From contig JBEWZL010000270.1 in the NCBI GenBank assembly GCA_045837725.1, positions 124,001-188,000 on the forward strand: 64,000 nucleotides of DNA. Reading direction: 5' to 3'. Positions 1-11,052 of the stretch are shown piece by piece. Below the pieces are notes generated by a model. That model made no database searches. It was not told the DNA's origin and was given only the letters and a program-made list of their open reading frames with translations. The DNA comes from Vermamoeba vermiformis (Eukaryota > Tubulinea > Echinamoebida). Position 1 is the first letter of the stretch. Each line of letters opens with the position of its first letter. The position numbers and the translations under genes are program-made.

Positions 1-1013
1 GTTTTAAATGTCATACGCACCAAATCGAGGAATAGGAAAATCGGCTTTATGAGAGTGATGCTTCGCTCGTTTCCAAGTCTTACGGCCTAATAAAAATTGA
101 TTAGCAATGTTTCAGCTAACTTCAACTGGGCTATTACAGCCTCTTATTTACGTATAACGCATTAATTTATGTATTGACTATTAAAATAAACGTGCTCGGT
201 ATTTGCGGAAGAAGGGAATTGGACTCAGCTTACTTGTATTCAGGACGTGGAAATCACCAAAACACGGTTGTTGCTCGATAGGCTCTGCGTGACCTCCGAA
301 AATATACACTTTGTGTCCAATGACCGCTGAAGCGTGCGCTGAGCGAGGCTTGGGTACGTGGCCGTTTGGCGCACCTTTGTTCTTCAAATTGAAATGACGA
401 AAGACTGGATATAGAGAAAATTAGTGTCTAAAATAATGATAAAGCCATACAAAATATTAGAAAAATTCTTTATGCTGTCCCACAGGAGTTCCACTCAGCT
501 TTTTCGGACTTTTTTTACTGAAATTTCGATCGTTATTTTTGAAACTCTTGGTTTAGTCCTTATTAAGACCAATACACGACAACATGTGCGACATTATTGC
601 TTAATATGTCTAATCAAGTTGATTTGGATATAAAAAAGCGCACATAATAGGAGGATCCTCCGAAAATTATTTATAAATTTTGATTTACCTGCATTAAATA
701 CTTCGCTTTGGCCCGCAGTACTACCAGTAGAGGCACCAAGATCTTCTGCTTCGGTCAGTGCTTCTCCTTCAGACTCTGAATCCGAAGAATGCTTCTTGTC
801 TTTGCTTTTTGTTCTACGTGGTGTAGAAGGACTCTTCGATTTGGGAGAGGTTGATTTGCGTGCTGAGTCTTTTTTATGTAATTTTTTGGGGCTGTCAGGC
901 TCTTCGTTTGGTTTAACCGTCTGATCCCCGGCAGCAGGAGGCTCATCTGCCTTTCTATTATGTTCTTCGGTCGGAAGCTTTTCTACAACAACGTCTCCTA
1001 AGTTATCGCTCAT
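1..1013 (-). CDS. Kelch-repeat protein with Ser/Lys-rich N-terminus (cut by left edge)
   Basis: Exons read on the minus strand are 1013-689, 404-234 and 86 to beyond base 1; all junctions are GT-AG and stay in frame. The first exon encodes about 108 residues of polar, Pro/Lys/Ser-rich sequence (KSPSTPRRTKSKDKK, then an acidic SDSESEGEALTEAED stretch), likely disordered. The next exons hold a kelch blade: PKPRSAHASAVIGHKVYIFGG, then a Cys-containing loop, FHVLNT, a Trp (KTWKRAKH), and the start of the next blade (PIPRFGAYDI). Kelch propellers bind proteins; the partner is unknown. The disordered basic/acidic head suggests a scaffold rather than an enzyme. The remaining blades lie outside the window, so total length and any C-terminal domain cannot be judged. 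Confidence 0.8.
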
Positions 1014-1432
1014 GCTGATTGTTACAAAAAGATACGTAAATAGCTAATCCAAATAGTATAACTGTTTGTCACAACAGTTCAAAATTAACAATGAGACGAT
1101 GTGGTGCTCAAAGTGATCGTTAGGAAAAATGGAACGAAAATCAGAACCGATTAATTTTTGCGCACCCCCAAAAATGTGCTCGTTCTGTGAATAAGAAAAC
1201 AGATTTTTTTCGTTTGAGCGACGAGATCTCCGTAGTTCTTACTGACCAACAACTCCGAAGAGCATTCTCGAAACATTATACGTAATATTAATATTCCTAC
1301 TTCCAGGGAAGCTTCCAGTCAATTTCCGTAGTAACATTACTCCGAGGATCGCGGGTCTGCTTGTTCATTTCTCGTCTTAGCTTAATTACTTTAATATTTA
1401 TTATCGTATTTTACAGTATTTTTTGCCAATTT
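1014..1432. other. Intergenic spacer
   Basis: Holds the presumed promoter of the kelch gene and the 3' end of the LUD-domain gene. No convincing coding sequence or repeat was seen. Confidence 0.6.
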
Positions 1433-2384
1433 TTAATATCCGAACGAGCTCTTGAGCAAAATGACGTGCACTCTGCCAGGAGTAGCCCAAGGGCCAGCAT
1501 TGCGCAATGCGACTATAAATAACTCATATTAATATATTTCCATGTTATTGACGCGTTATCATCACTTACAGAAATAGTTGATGGCAGATCCAGGAACTCC
1601 GTAAGCTTTTCTGGCACGGGCGGATTCCAAGGGCAAAGCAAACTCATACGAGCGTCTACATACATAGAGTTAATAAAGATGATCTAACTGCACGTGCAAA
1701 AAGATATTTTGATCACTTACGCGACAGCATCCTCGTAGGTTGGGACGATCTTGTTCGATCCAGCTACAACGACAACATTCTTGGCAGAGTAAGCAAAGCC
1801 ACCAACACGAGTACCAGATGCATCAACAACGACCTGCGTAAACAATTCCGCATTAGATTTGATTCACTAAAGTGAGTTTCGCCGTGGATCCGTACCAGAT
1901 CACCCTCTTCACTGATCGCGGGCACACTCGACAAGAAATAATCAGCTGACATGCCCTCTCGTCGCTTATCAGCGGCCTTGATAGGGTCAGTCTCAGCCAA
2001 GAACTCAGCATGCAAGTTGCGCCATTTGTTCGTAGTTTTCAAGTAGTCAAGAAAGCCGATCTCACGCTGAAAAATTGGCGTAAATTAGTAAATTAATTTG
2101 CAATAGCATTGGTAATATTTATAAATATTATGATTAGTTATTGTACTTACCAAAGTAGTTGATCCGGCATTGTAGACTGACGCGCCTTCAGGGATCGACT
2201 CCTTGATCAAGTTTACGGCTTCTTCAGGAGTAGAAACAACGGTGACTTTGTGTCCCTTGCTCTCGAGCGCGGCTTTAGTCTTGGCAATAACTTCGTCAGA
2301 GGCAGGTCGCGAGTACTTCTGCGGTAATTCTTTGAGTTGAGGCTCGATCTGTTCGAGTTCAGACACGGAGTATAATTGCGACAT
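1433..2384 (-). CDS. LUD-domain (LutC/YkgG-type) protein
   Basis: Five exons (2384-2151, 2066-1896, 1833-1721, 1655-1570, 1512-1433) join to 684 nt, exactly 228 codons, giving 227 aa. The protein follows the bacterial LUD family along its length: SDEVIAKTKAALESKGHKV and an IPEGASVYNAGSTTL region near the N-terminus, a central QREIGFLDYL..., then VVDASGTRVGGFAYSAKNVV, VAGSNKIVPTYEDAV, LPLESARARKAYGVPGSA and the closing GRVHVILLKSSFGY. Bacterial relatives are lactate-utilisation LutC or uncharacterised LUD proteins thought to bind a sugar- or CoA-like ligand; the eukaryotic role is unknown. There is no clear targeting peptide, so cytosol is the default. The last two exons are short and were placed by their match to the family C-terminus. 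Confidence 0.85.
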
Positions 2385-3334
2385 TTGACTATTGACTTGC
2401 TTTGTAGAGTATTAGGTGAATAATGAACATGTTGCCAATTTCGGCTTTTGTACCGTGTCGCGCACTCTTCAAGAACCTCCATCTCGCTTCTAGAACTTGT
2501 GAACTTTGTGCATCGTTTTAATAACGCCGTAATATTCGCAGTCCGGCACACCGCATGCACACGTGTTACGCAAATATTTGTCGCGCGACCACAATCACAA
2601 AATGATAATTTAGCAAGAGGAGCATCTGGCGCGTGTAACGGTCAAAAAAAATTAAATACGAGCTTCAAAAATTACTAAAAATTTGCCAATGACAAGAGTA
2701 TGATAATAGTCTATGTAATATATTACCACTTAACGGTTTTCTCAATTGGTTCTGATCGACCGGTCGGTGCTCTGAGTTGCATCAAGTCTTGCCAGATACT
2801 TGAACGGAGCTAGCACAACCATCGTTATACGGAAGACAATCTACGAACTAGGATGCAAACAGCTTATAAGCCAGTACTGCTGTGGTTGCAGTAATTAGCG
2901 TGAGAATTAAATGTTGTTGAACTCGATCAAAACAATAACACCTCGACTCCACCAAGATTGAGCTCTTCGTGCAAACAACGCACAATGGATATTATACTTT
3001 ATCCGCGCAATATTGTATGTAGTTGCAGCAGAAAGTGGCCCGATGAGGGATTGCACGGTATTTGATTTTAATTTCTATTTTTTAGCCAATTTTCTCATCT
3101 TTTATTTCTAAAATAATTTATTATAATATTTCGCGATCAGTAGCATTATTCTAAAGGGGTGTATTTTTAAATTAATTTTTGGAGGCAAAATTGTTGAGCT
3201 GACTCCGTTACACTGCGGTCAAACAGTAAGCAAAATTAGATCGATTCGTATAAATACATGATGTAGTGGTGCCTAATAGTATACATATTGTAGTGTTCGA
3301 ACAATTTACAAATAATTTACTATGGAGGTAATAA
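2385..3334. other. Intergenic spacer, about 950 bp
   Basis: Lies between the LUD gene's start and the 3' end of the first Zn2Cys6 gene. Short open frames exist on both strands but none shows a domain, codon pattern or splice sites that would support a gene. Confidence 0.55.
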
Positions 3335-5613
3335 TTAACAAGAAATGGAGCTGGTATTATAGGGACTTGTTTCGATAGGACTGGTTTCAATAGGGCTTGT
3401 TTGGTAAGGGCTGTAGTAATCGACTGGATCCACTTCAGTTTTAAACCGCGGATGTTGTTGGAGAATTTTGAACGATGAGCCTTTAAAGTATAATCCACGA
3501 CTTTCGACTGTCAATATGATGGTCTAAATCCAAAAATCCGTTAGATTCGGTTATTAAAGCCAGATAAGGCAAATTTGAAAGTCTATCGGCACGTGCAATT
3601 TAAGTTTAAATTTGAGTTAATTAATGACCCGACCGAAGAGTTTTGTGCGGATGCGACTTTAACTAAGGATTGGATTGGTGCAAGCAATTTAAAATTTCTG
3701 ATATTGATTGGGTTCATGAATAGGTCTCGGCTACTGTCAAATACTTACGTCAAATAAATTTACTAAGCGTAGTCTAATGCGCGGTGATGTAATTAAGTTG
3801 TAGTGTTCAATTGCTTGTTGTTTTTTGGCTTCGTAACGCTCCATGTCGTCCATGTTGCACGCGAATTCGGCGTCAGCAGCGCACACCCAGCACTTTAAGA
3901 AGTTATAGTACTTGCTATCCTTGATGGTCTCTAGGCTTTCGTCAATCTCTCGAACAGAAGCAATCATTGTCCTATGAGAAAAAATTGTCAGAAGATCCGA
4001 TCTAAAAATGACATGCGAAGTCAGTTTCGCTTAGGTACGCAACTAAGAAAAATTATTACGGTCAAATCGACTTGCACCGTCTTATTTAGATCGATGTTGC
4101 TGTCAAGTTAAATTGCGCGATTCAATTTCGATTTCCTATGTAGTTGTCTTACCTCATACTCTGCTTCGAGTAAATCTCCGATAATAGCAGTGCCGATAGA
4201 CTAGTAGACAATTGGAATTTGACGAACTCGATCAAATGTGGATTGACGGGCTGGGAATGGTACTTAATCAACCAGCTTTCTCGGCGCGGTCGATCTGTTG
4301 AAGTAACCATCAAAGTAGAATAGGTTCTATAATAGCAATGAATATTTAGTAACTATTTGAATTTCAAGAGCGGGCTTGCGTCAATTGTAAGACTGGATGT
4401 ACTTACGAAAAAACTAAATCTGGTTCCATAATGTTCTCATAGACTTGAACTAACTGCAATATGAAACCAATTGTAGTAACATACGCGGCCATTCTATGGC
4501 TAATTTGCAAATAGGATCCAAGCATGACTAAGTTGCTTATCACTCGTTGCGCTTGGATGTGGTCAAACTGGATGCCTCGTTGAAAGAACAGAGTCGTTAC
4601 TATATTAATTGCAACTGATATCATATCATTATGCACGACTTCGCCACCATTGAAGAGTTCGCCTACAATTGCAATGTTAGGTAAAATTGTTCTTACGGAT
4701 CTTTATTAGGTAAAATTTCGGTTATTAAGATTGCTAGCGTTATTCGAGATATATTAACCATAATAAGGATTTATAATTAAGAGAACGTATAATAATAAAA
4801 ATCAATCAAAAAGTGTCAGATTTCGGATGGTCAAGTTTCTTACCAACTAAAAAGACGTTGAACCATGATAAGACGTCAATTAGAGTTTCGGTAGGCAATT
4901 GACTAATTTGAGCATCGATATGGTTCTTATTAAATGTGTTCGCTAGCTGCCATGTCAATTCTTTAGTTCCGTTTTCTTGCTTGCGAATCTGGTCGAACAG
5001 GTTATCGAAGTGATTGCAAATCCATCTGCCCGCGTCATAATATACATCGACTAATTCATTTGCAAAGCTAATTGGTGGTAGCTCGATCGTTGAAAAGGTT
5101 TCGGATGGGACCTAAAAATCAAAAGTGTCAAAAAGTGATGTGTGGCTGTTGCAAAATTAGACAACTAGAGTATTAAAAACCTTTAGGTATATATTAGAAT
5201 TAATTTTAAATAATTCGGAGTTGGAAAGTTGAATTTCAGGTTAAGGAAAGATCAGAAAATTGCAATAAAATCTGTTGATTTAGTATTTTAATTACCGGAG
5301 ATAAATATTGCAATAAACTCTTCTCTAATGAGAATATTTTCTTCTTATAAACTTGTAATTGTTCTTCCAACACTTTAATTGTATTTTCAGCATCCGCCGC
5401 TCTTTGTTCTGCGGTCGCTTGAACGACTGCGTATCGCTTTCTTCGATAAGGGGTGTTATAGGTACACGTGGCATTGTGCGACATGCATTGATTGCATGGA
5501 ACTGCGTTATTGCATCTGATCTTTTTCTCTTTACATCTGTCGCACGACCGAACAGTACCATAAACAATATCGCCGCTTTTGCTGGCCGATTTGGCCTTGG
5601 TTGACTTAGACAT
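3335..5613 (-). CDS. Zn2Cys6 (GAL4-type) transcription factor, tandem copy A
   Basis: Six exons. Exon 1 carries the binuclear zinc cluster CDRCKEKKIRCNNAVPCNQC plus a sixth Cys six residues on (spacing CX2CX6CX5CX2CX6C), then a basic linker and a coiled-coil (VLEEQLQVYKKKIFSLEKSLLQYLSP), the usual dimeriser. Exons 2-5 are helical: ELVDVYYDAGRWICNHFD, INIVTTLFFQRGIQFD, YHSQPVNPHLIEFVKF, and an MIASVREIDESLETI block. The last exon has the family motif ESRGLYFKGSSF and ends in a Ser/Pro tail (YSPYQTSPIETSPIETSPYN). Expected role: nuclear DNA-binding regulator that recognises CGG-type half-sites; target unknown. Start taken at MSKSTKAK (5613); an in-frame Met lies at 5673. The same exon plan appears in the next two genes. 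Confidence 0.85.
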
Positions 5614-5771
5614 GTTCGCACAATAGTTCAAACTGATTTTCGGCCCGACAAAGCGTCTTTTTTTTGCGGCCACGTGTCTTTGTGATCTGGATGCGGTTTG
5701 GAAATTTCTATCGACGGTCCGTTAAATGTTAAATGACACAGTTTATTATACAAGGTATTCAATTTTCCTAT

Positions 5772-8026
5772 TTACATTTGTTTCGCGGAGTAGTTACTGT
5801 AGTTATTCTCACTGTACGGAAATTTTTCGTGAAGCGATCTCGGACTATCTTCAATAACCGGACTATGAAGCGATTGGGCACTACTAGTGGCACCACTATA
5901 CTCTTCTCGGCTATGCGGACTATCGCTAGAGTATTCGGTGTTATTGTTGTTCGCTGCGTAGAGATCCGGATCTTGTAGCGGCGCTGACTGCAGGCAAGAG
6001 AAAGAAGCGCCTTTGAAATAGAACCCACGGCTTTGACATATCAATCCTATAGCCTATTGAATATACATGTTAATATTGTGAGTCTCGTTGTACGTCACAA
6101 CTCTCCGTGGCGCCTCCGTGCGAGGTAATGGACTTTCCATAAAAGGAATAGTTTTCACAACAGGTTTCTCTAACTTACGGTAATGATCTTTGCCAAGCGG
6201 TTTTTGAGTAATTGCGACGGTAGTTGCGCGAAATGAAGCTGGATATGCTTCATTAAATATTCGTAGCGGTCGAAGTCGTTCAAACGGATCGTAAATTCAG
6301 CTTTGATGACCAGCAACCACGTCTTATAGAAAAAGTACCATTGACTTCGTCCTAGCGGCCGTAAAAGGTCTTCGTCCATTTGCTTCAACGCGAATATCAT
6401 TGACCTACGATGATCTAGCGTTAATTAAGACGGATGTGAACTGGATCTGGACCAAAATAAATTAATTTTTGTATACCTTAAATCTTGATCCGAAATGGCG
6501 GGGCTGGATATAAGGTACGTCAACATGCTATACAGTTGAAACCTAACGACGTCTGTTAAAGGCGGTTGTACTGGCTGAGAATGAAATTTCGAGCGCCACT
6601 TCTCCTGCGTGGCATTGTCAGGCGAGCAAACCAAAAGAGCGCCATAGACACTACGATAATATGTGTTAGAGTATACCAGGTCCACAATTTAATTAAGCTA
6701 AATAATCCCGCAACAATTTCCTTAAAAGGAAGCCTGCATCTTGTAGATGGATGTGGCCCAAACAAGTAATGTGCGGCATTAGTACCAATATAGGCAATAG
6801 TACTGGTACGTTTGTTTTGTGGCTAGAGGTTTTTAAACTTACACGTTAAGTAGGCCCGAATCCATTGAGTTCTCGTACAGCTGGGCCAATTGATTCAAAA
6901 AGCCCATTGTTGCCATGTACGCGGGCATTTTCAGCACTAGCTTCATGTAGTTCGTAAGCGAGACTAATATCGCCATAGTTCGGTAGGCCAATGTGGGATT
7001 GAACTGGATCCCGCGTTGGAAGAACAAGGCCGTTATTATGCTTATAGCAAGGTTTATCATATCTTCTTTAATTAACGCGCGATCGACCATAGACTCGCCT
7101 AAAAAGGAAAAAATTAATTATTTTTCTGTTTTTTGACATAAATTTACGCCCCGATGACTAATTTCAATATATAACGTCAAAGCGGATATTATGGCAATGC
7201 TATTTTAAGCAATTTATATTCCGTCATCGCGGATGGAGCTTCGTAAACTTACCATACAAAAGCACGGTCATCCAGGACAGTATGTCTAGTAGTCCTTCAG
7301 TGCTGCATTGCTTGAAATATTGCTCTGCGTAGCTCTTCTTATACGCTGAGACAAGCTGCCAGGTCGTTTCCTTTGATCCGCTTTGCAATTTCAAGTTTTC
7401 GTAAATTAAATCAAAGTGGCTATCGACTGCGCAACCAGAGGCCTCATACGCGAATATTAATTGAGATGCGTAGCCCAAGGGAATTGGTTTCTTTGTAAAC
7501 GCTTCTGTCGGAATCTAGAAGTACCATCAGTCAATTTACCAAAATAAGTATACTATCGGTAATTTAACGAATGTAAAATTGAACGAGACTCGTTCGAAAT
7601 TATTTAAATATTATATCGTTAGAATTATTTTCATCATCTGGACTTCCGGTCCCGAGCGGATTGTATTCCAAAAAATTCTTTAATGTTAAATTAATGCAAA
7701 ATCATTAATTTACTTACTGGTGATAAATATTGGGATAATGACTTCTCTAAATCTTGTACTCGTTTTTTATAGGCGCCCAATTGTTCTTCCAATTTTTTAA
7801 TTTTGATCTCCGCCTCTTGGTTAATTTGATTAGCTAGATCCGAAGAATTAACCGCATATCGTTTGCGCCTGCATGGTGCGTTGTATGTGCACGTTGAATT
7901 ATGGAGAACGCATTGATTGCACGGGACTCCATTGTTACATCTGATTTTTTTCTCTTTACATCTGTCGCAGGATCTAACCGTTCCCACGACAGGCAAATCG
8001 TCTTTAGTCTTTCGTGTGGCACTCAT
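5772..8026 (-). CDS. Zn2Cys6 transcription factor, tandem copy B
   Basis: Same six-exon architecture as its neighbours. Exon 1: MSATRKTKDDLPVVGTVRS, then the cluster CDRCKEKKIRCNNGVPCNQC and a coiled-coil ending SLSQYLSPV. The helical middle includes QLIFAYEASGCAVDSHFD, SIITALFFQRGIQFN, FHSQPVQPPLTDVVRFQL and MIFALKQMDEDLLRPLG. The last exon holds ICQSRGFYFKGASF and a Ser/Asn-rich tail (AANNNNTEYSSDSP). Start chosen at 8026; a longer frame to 8137 would run through the GC-rich repeat-flanked segment described separately and looks non-coding. About 158 bp separate its end from copy A's start. Compared with copies A and C the GRW motif in exon 2 is replaced by SGCAVDS, so the regulatory region has diverged. 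Confidence 0.83.
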
Positions 8027-8042
8027 ATTATTACATAATATT

Positions 8043-8139
8043 TGAATAAAAAATGTCAACACGGATTCGTGCGGAGGCCCGCGGGGCGGGCCACCGCGAC
8101 GGAGTCGGGCACATAAATGAATAAAAAATGTCAACACGG
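8043..8139. repeat. 22-bp direct repeats flanking a 53-bp GC-rich insert
   Basis: The 22-mer TGAATAAAAAATGTCAACACGG occurs at 8043-8064 and again at 8118-8139 with no mismatch. Between them lie 53 bp that are strikingly GC-rich, including the palindrome-like GCCCGCGGGGCGGGC. The arrangement sits just upstream of the copy B start codon, probably in its 5' UTR or promoter. It looks like a local duplication with filler DNA, or a small insertion with target duplication. Confidence 0.85.
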
Positions 8140-8301
8140 TAAATTTTCTCTTGTGCGGCGAGTTTTTGAACTTTCAGACCTTTCCTTTTCGGGCAAGTCG
8201 TTTAAAGATTTTGATTTTCGTGCCCTGACAACGTTCATGAAGATGCATAGCGTAACGGTATGATATTAGACTATTTACATTCGCTTATTACAATTTTCTA
8301 A

Positions 8302-10508
8302 TTACAAAACTTCTTCAAACCTCGTCTCTTCCGTTGGAAAAACTCCTGCGGCTTCGAAAAAGGCTTGAAACTCTTCATCGCTATGCGCACTAATCGGTGC
8401 ACTATTATTCGGGCTTTCGTGAGAACCAGCACTATCGCTGGCACTTTGAACGTGAGATCCAGGACTCGGACTAGAACTTGAACTCGGTGAACTAACGTCT
8501 CCAGATGACGCCGCAGATGTTACTGGCTGTGGTGTAACGATCATAAACGAGGTTCCAATGAAATAGAAGCCTCTGCTCTTACAAACCATGTTCACCGCCT
8601 AAGATCCAAAAAAAGTTCGTTAACACTAGCATATTCAAAGTTAAATATTAAGAAGTTCGCGAACATTCTGATCGTAATATATAATATAGAAATTTCCAGC
8701 ATCAGTCAAAAAATTCTAAAGTATATTCCAGCTGTGATCCGACCAACGAGACACAAATCAATTGCAGCTGTGCAACTTAACGAACTTGTCATAATAACTT
8801 ATATATAGAAACTTTCTATAGCACTACTTACCCTAAATATTTTCGCAGCGCGGTTTCGATGTGCTTGAGTAGGCAGAGCTCTAAAATTGGTGATAATCTC
8901 TCCTTTCAAAAATTCATATCGATCATTGTCGTTGACTCGTATCGCTAGTTCAGCTTCAATGGCGTAAATCCAAATCTTGAAAGTATTGAACCACGTGTTG
9001 TATTGGAGTGGTTGTAAAGCTGCGTCAAGTTGTCTCAGATTTGCAATCATGCTACTATAAGAGCTAACTGCGTTAGTTCCGTATTTAAATAGGTAAGTGC
9101 ATCGTAATTTGCAAAAGAAGGTTCAATCGATGATTTTTCAGTGCGGATGCCGCATAATTAGATCTAATCCCGTAAAAGAACTTTCAACCAATAGTTGAAC
9201 CAAAATCTTACTTGAAATGTTGGACCGTGGCATATTCTTCAAATAGTAATAACGATAGAATGTCGAAAATTTGGAATCTAATGTAGTCTATCAGATGTGG
9301 CTGGGTCGGTTGCGAATAATATTTGTTTTGCCATTTTATCCTACTTTCTTGGTCTCTTGCACTGACCATAAGCGATCCATAGGTACTATAAATGGTTATA
9401 AATTAATATTCGTGGATTAAACTACGCTAGATCAACTTACGAAAAAATTAAAGCTGGATCGAGCTTTGCATCGTGTAATTGGACGATTTGTTGCAAGAAT
9501 CCCATGGCAGTAGTATATGCAGCCAATTTATCACTCATTTTTAAGTAAGTGCTAAAGACCACTAAATTACTAATCATTTTCGGGGCAAGCACGCTGTTGA
9601 ATTGAACTCCTCGTTGAAAGAATAGCGCCATAATGATATTAAGTGCAAATTCCGTCATGTCAATAGGCACGATCGTCTTATCTTGAACGAGCTCGCCTAG
9701 TAAATTGCTAAAATTAGCCACATCTGTCAAAAATTCTTGTGTGGATCGTAATCTGCTTACCAACTAAGAATACATTAATCCAAGATAATATTTCAACAAG
9801 ACCCTCTGTATTGCATTGTTTGATGTATTGCTCCGAATATTGTTTGCTGAATGAACTGAGCATCTGCCAGGTAGTTTCTTTCGATCCAATCTGTTGCTTT
9901 AATTGTTCGTAATTTGCATCAAAATAACTGCACATCCATCGACCAGCATCTTCATATGCGTCTATTAACTCTGACGCGTGGCTCAATGGCAGTGGGGATC
10001 GTGAAAGTTCGCTTGAGGGCACCTGCTCCTTATTTAGTAAAATGGACGAAAGGCATTACATTGCATGATAATTAAAGTCATATTATAAGGTAATTTAATA
10101 TTTAATATTATTATAAATTATTAGCGCAACAGAATCATGTTCAGCAAAGCTCAAATAATGGATTTGTTTTTTTAAATTCATGCATTAAATTATGCTTACC
10201 GGAGATAAATATTGTATTAAGCTTTTTTCTAGTGCTTGTATTTGAAGCTTATAATTTGTTAATTGTTGCTCTAAACTTTGAATTTTTAGCTGGGCGGGAT
10301 CCGCGTTGCTGTTTTGTTGAATTATTGGTGCTGCTGCAGCATTTAGCGTGTATCTTTTTCGTCTATTTGGTAAATTATATGTGCATGGAGTATTATGCAC
10401 GAGGCATTGATCGCAAGGAATTGCGTTGTTACATCTGATCTTTTTCAATTTACATCGATCACAGGATCTAACCGTCCGCAGAACAGGAACTATCGCCTGT
10501 TGCGACAT
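8302..10508 (-). CDS. Zn2Cys6 transcription factor, tandem copy C
   Basis: Third member of the tandem array. Exon 1: MSQQAIVPVLRTVRS, cluster CDRCKLKKIRCNNAIPCDQC, then a coiled-coil (IQSLEQQLTNYKLQIQALEKS) ending LIQYLSPV. Helical exons: ELIDAYEDAGRWMCSYFD, EILSWINVFLV, NIIMALFFQRGVQFN, YYSQPTQPHLIDYIRFQI and MIANLRQLDAALQPLQYN. The last exon begins AVNMVCKSRGFYFIGTSF and ends in a long Ser/Pro-rich, then acidic tail (SDEEFQAFFEAAGVFPTEE), a plausible activation domain. A longer upstream frame reaches 10631, but the Met at 10508 directly precedes the conserved region. The GRWMC motif is shared with copy A, so A and C look closer to each other than to B. Confidence 0.85.
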
Positions 10509-11052
10509 ACGTGTCTTGCTTGTTTCACACCTATAAAATAAAGACAGAATAGTTTTTTTACTCCAAACGGGATTGTTGTCACGAGGCGGCCTTTTTTCGA
10601 GTTTTTTTGACTTTGTCAGCGACTTCCGCAACGCAGCAAAGAAGCAATGATATGTTAATAGTGAGATAAGCCTTCACCGCGCAACGCCGGTCCGCTTTCT
10701 TGCTACTTTAGATCTTCGAGAAAAGCCTCCCTAAACGGAAAGGCAGCGGAACAGTTTTTCGGAAGTAACTTCATTCTGCTGTTAAAGCAGTAATTCACGA
10801 ATATCCGGCATGCCGTTTTTTAAATGATTACTTCAGACAAAAAGCGATTGAATTCGAAAACAGATCCGTTCGTCACTGGTGTTTGAGAAGCATGTTGCTA
10901 TTTTCCCTCCGTAATCGAATTTAACATTCATTTTTAGACTTATTGCATGAGGGTTGCCGCTTTAAGTATTGACCTCCATTAAAAAATATGCTTTTTTTTT
11001 GTCACACTTGTTCTTGAGTCCACCGGTGCTGTGTAAATATTTGTAATATATT
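10509..11052. promoter_or_regulatory. Divergent promoter region
   Basis: A 544-bp gap separates the starts of the minus-strand Zn2Cys6 copy C and the plus-strand SCYL2-like gene. It must hold both promoters. No clear coding segment or conserved box was identified. Confidence 0.5.

Noticed and set aside
2448-2678. Plus-strand open frame of 76 codons in the spacer after the LUD gene
   Set aside because: No domain, no codon pattern, overlaps the 5' flank of the minus-strand LUD gene; most likely chance.
5768-6028. Second minus-strand frame overlapping the last exon of Zn2Cys6 copy B
   Set aside because: Shadow frame; the family motif SRGFYFKGASF is in the other frame.
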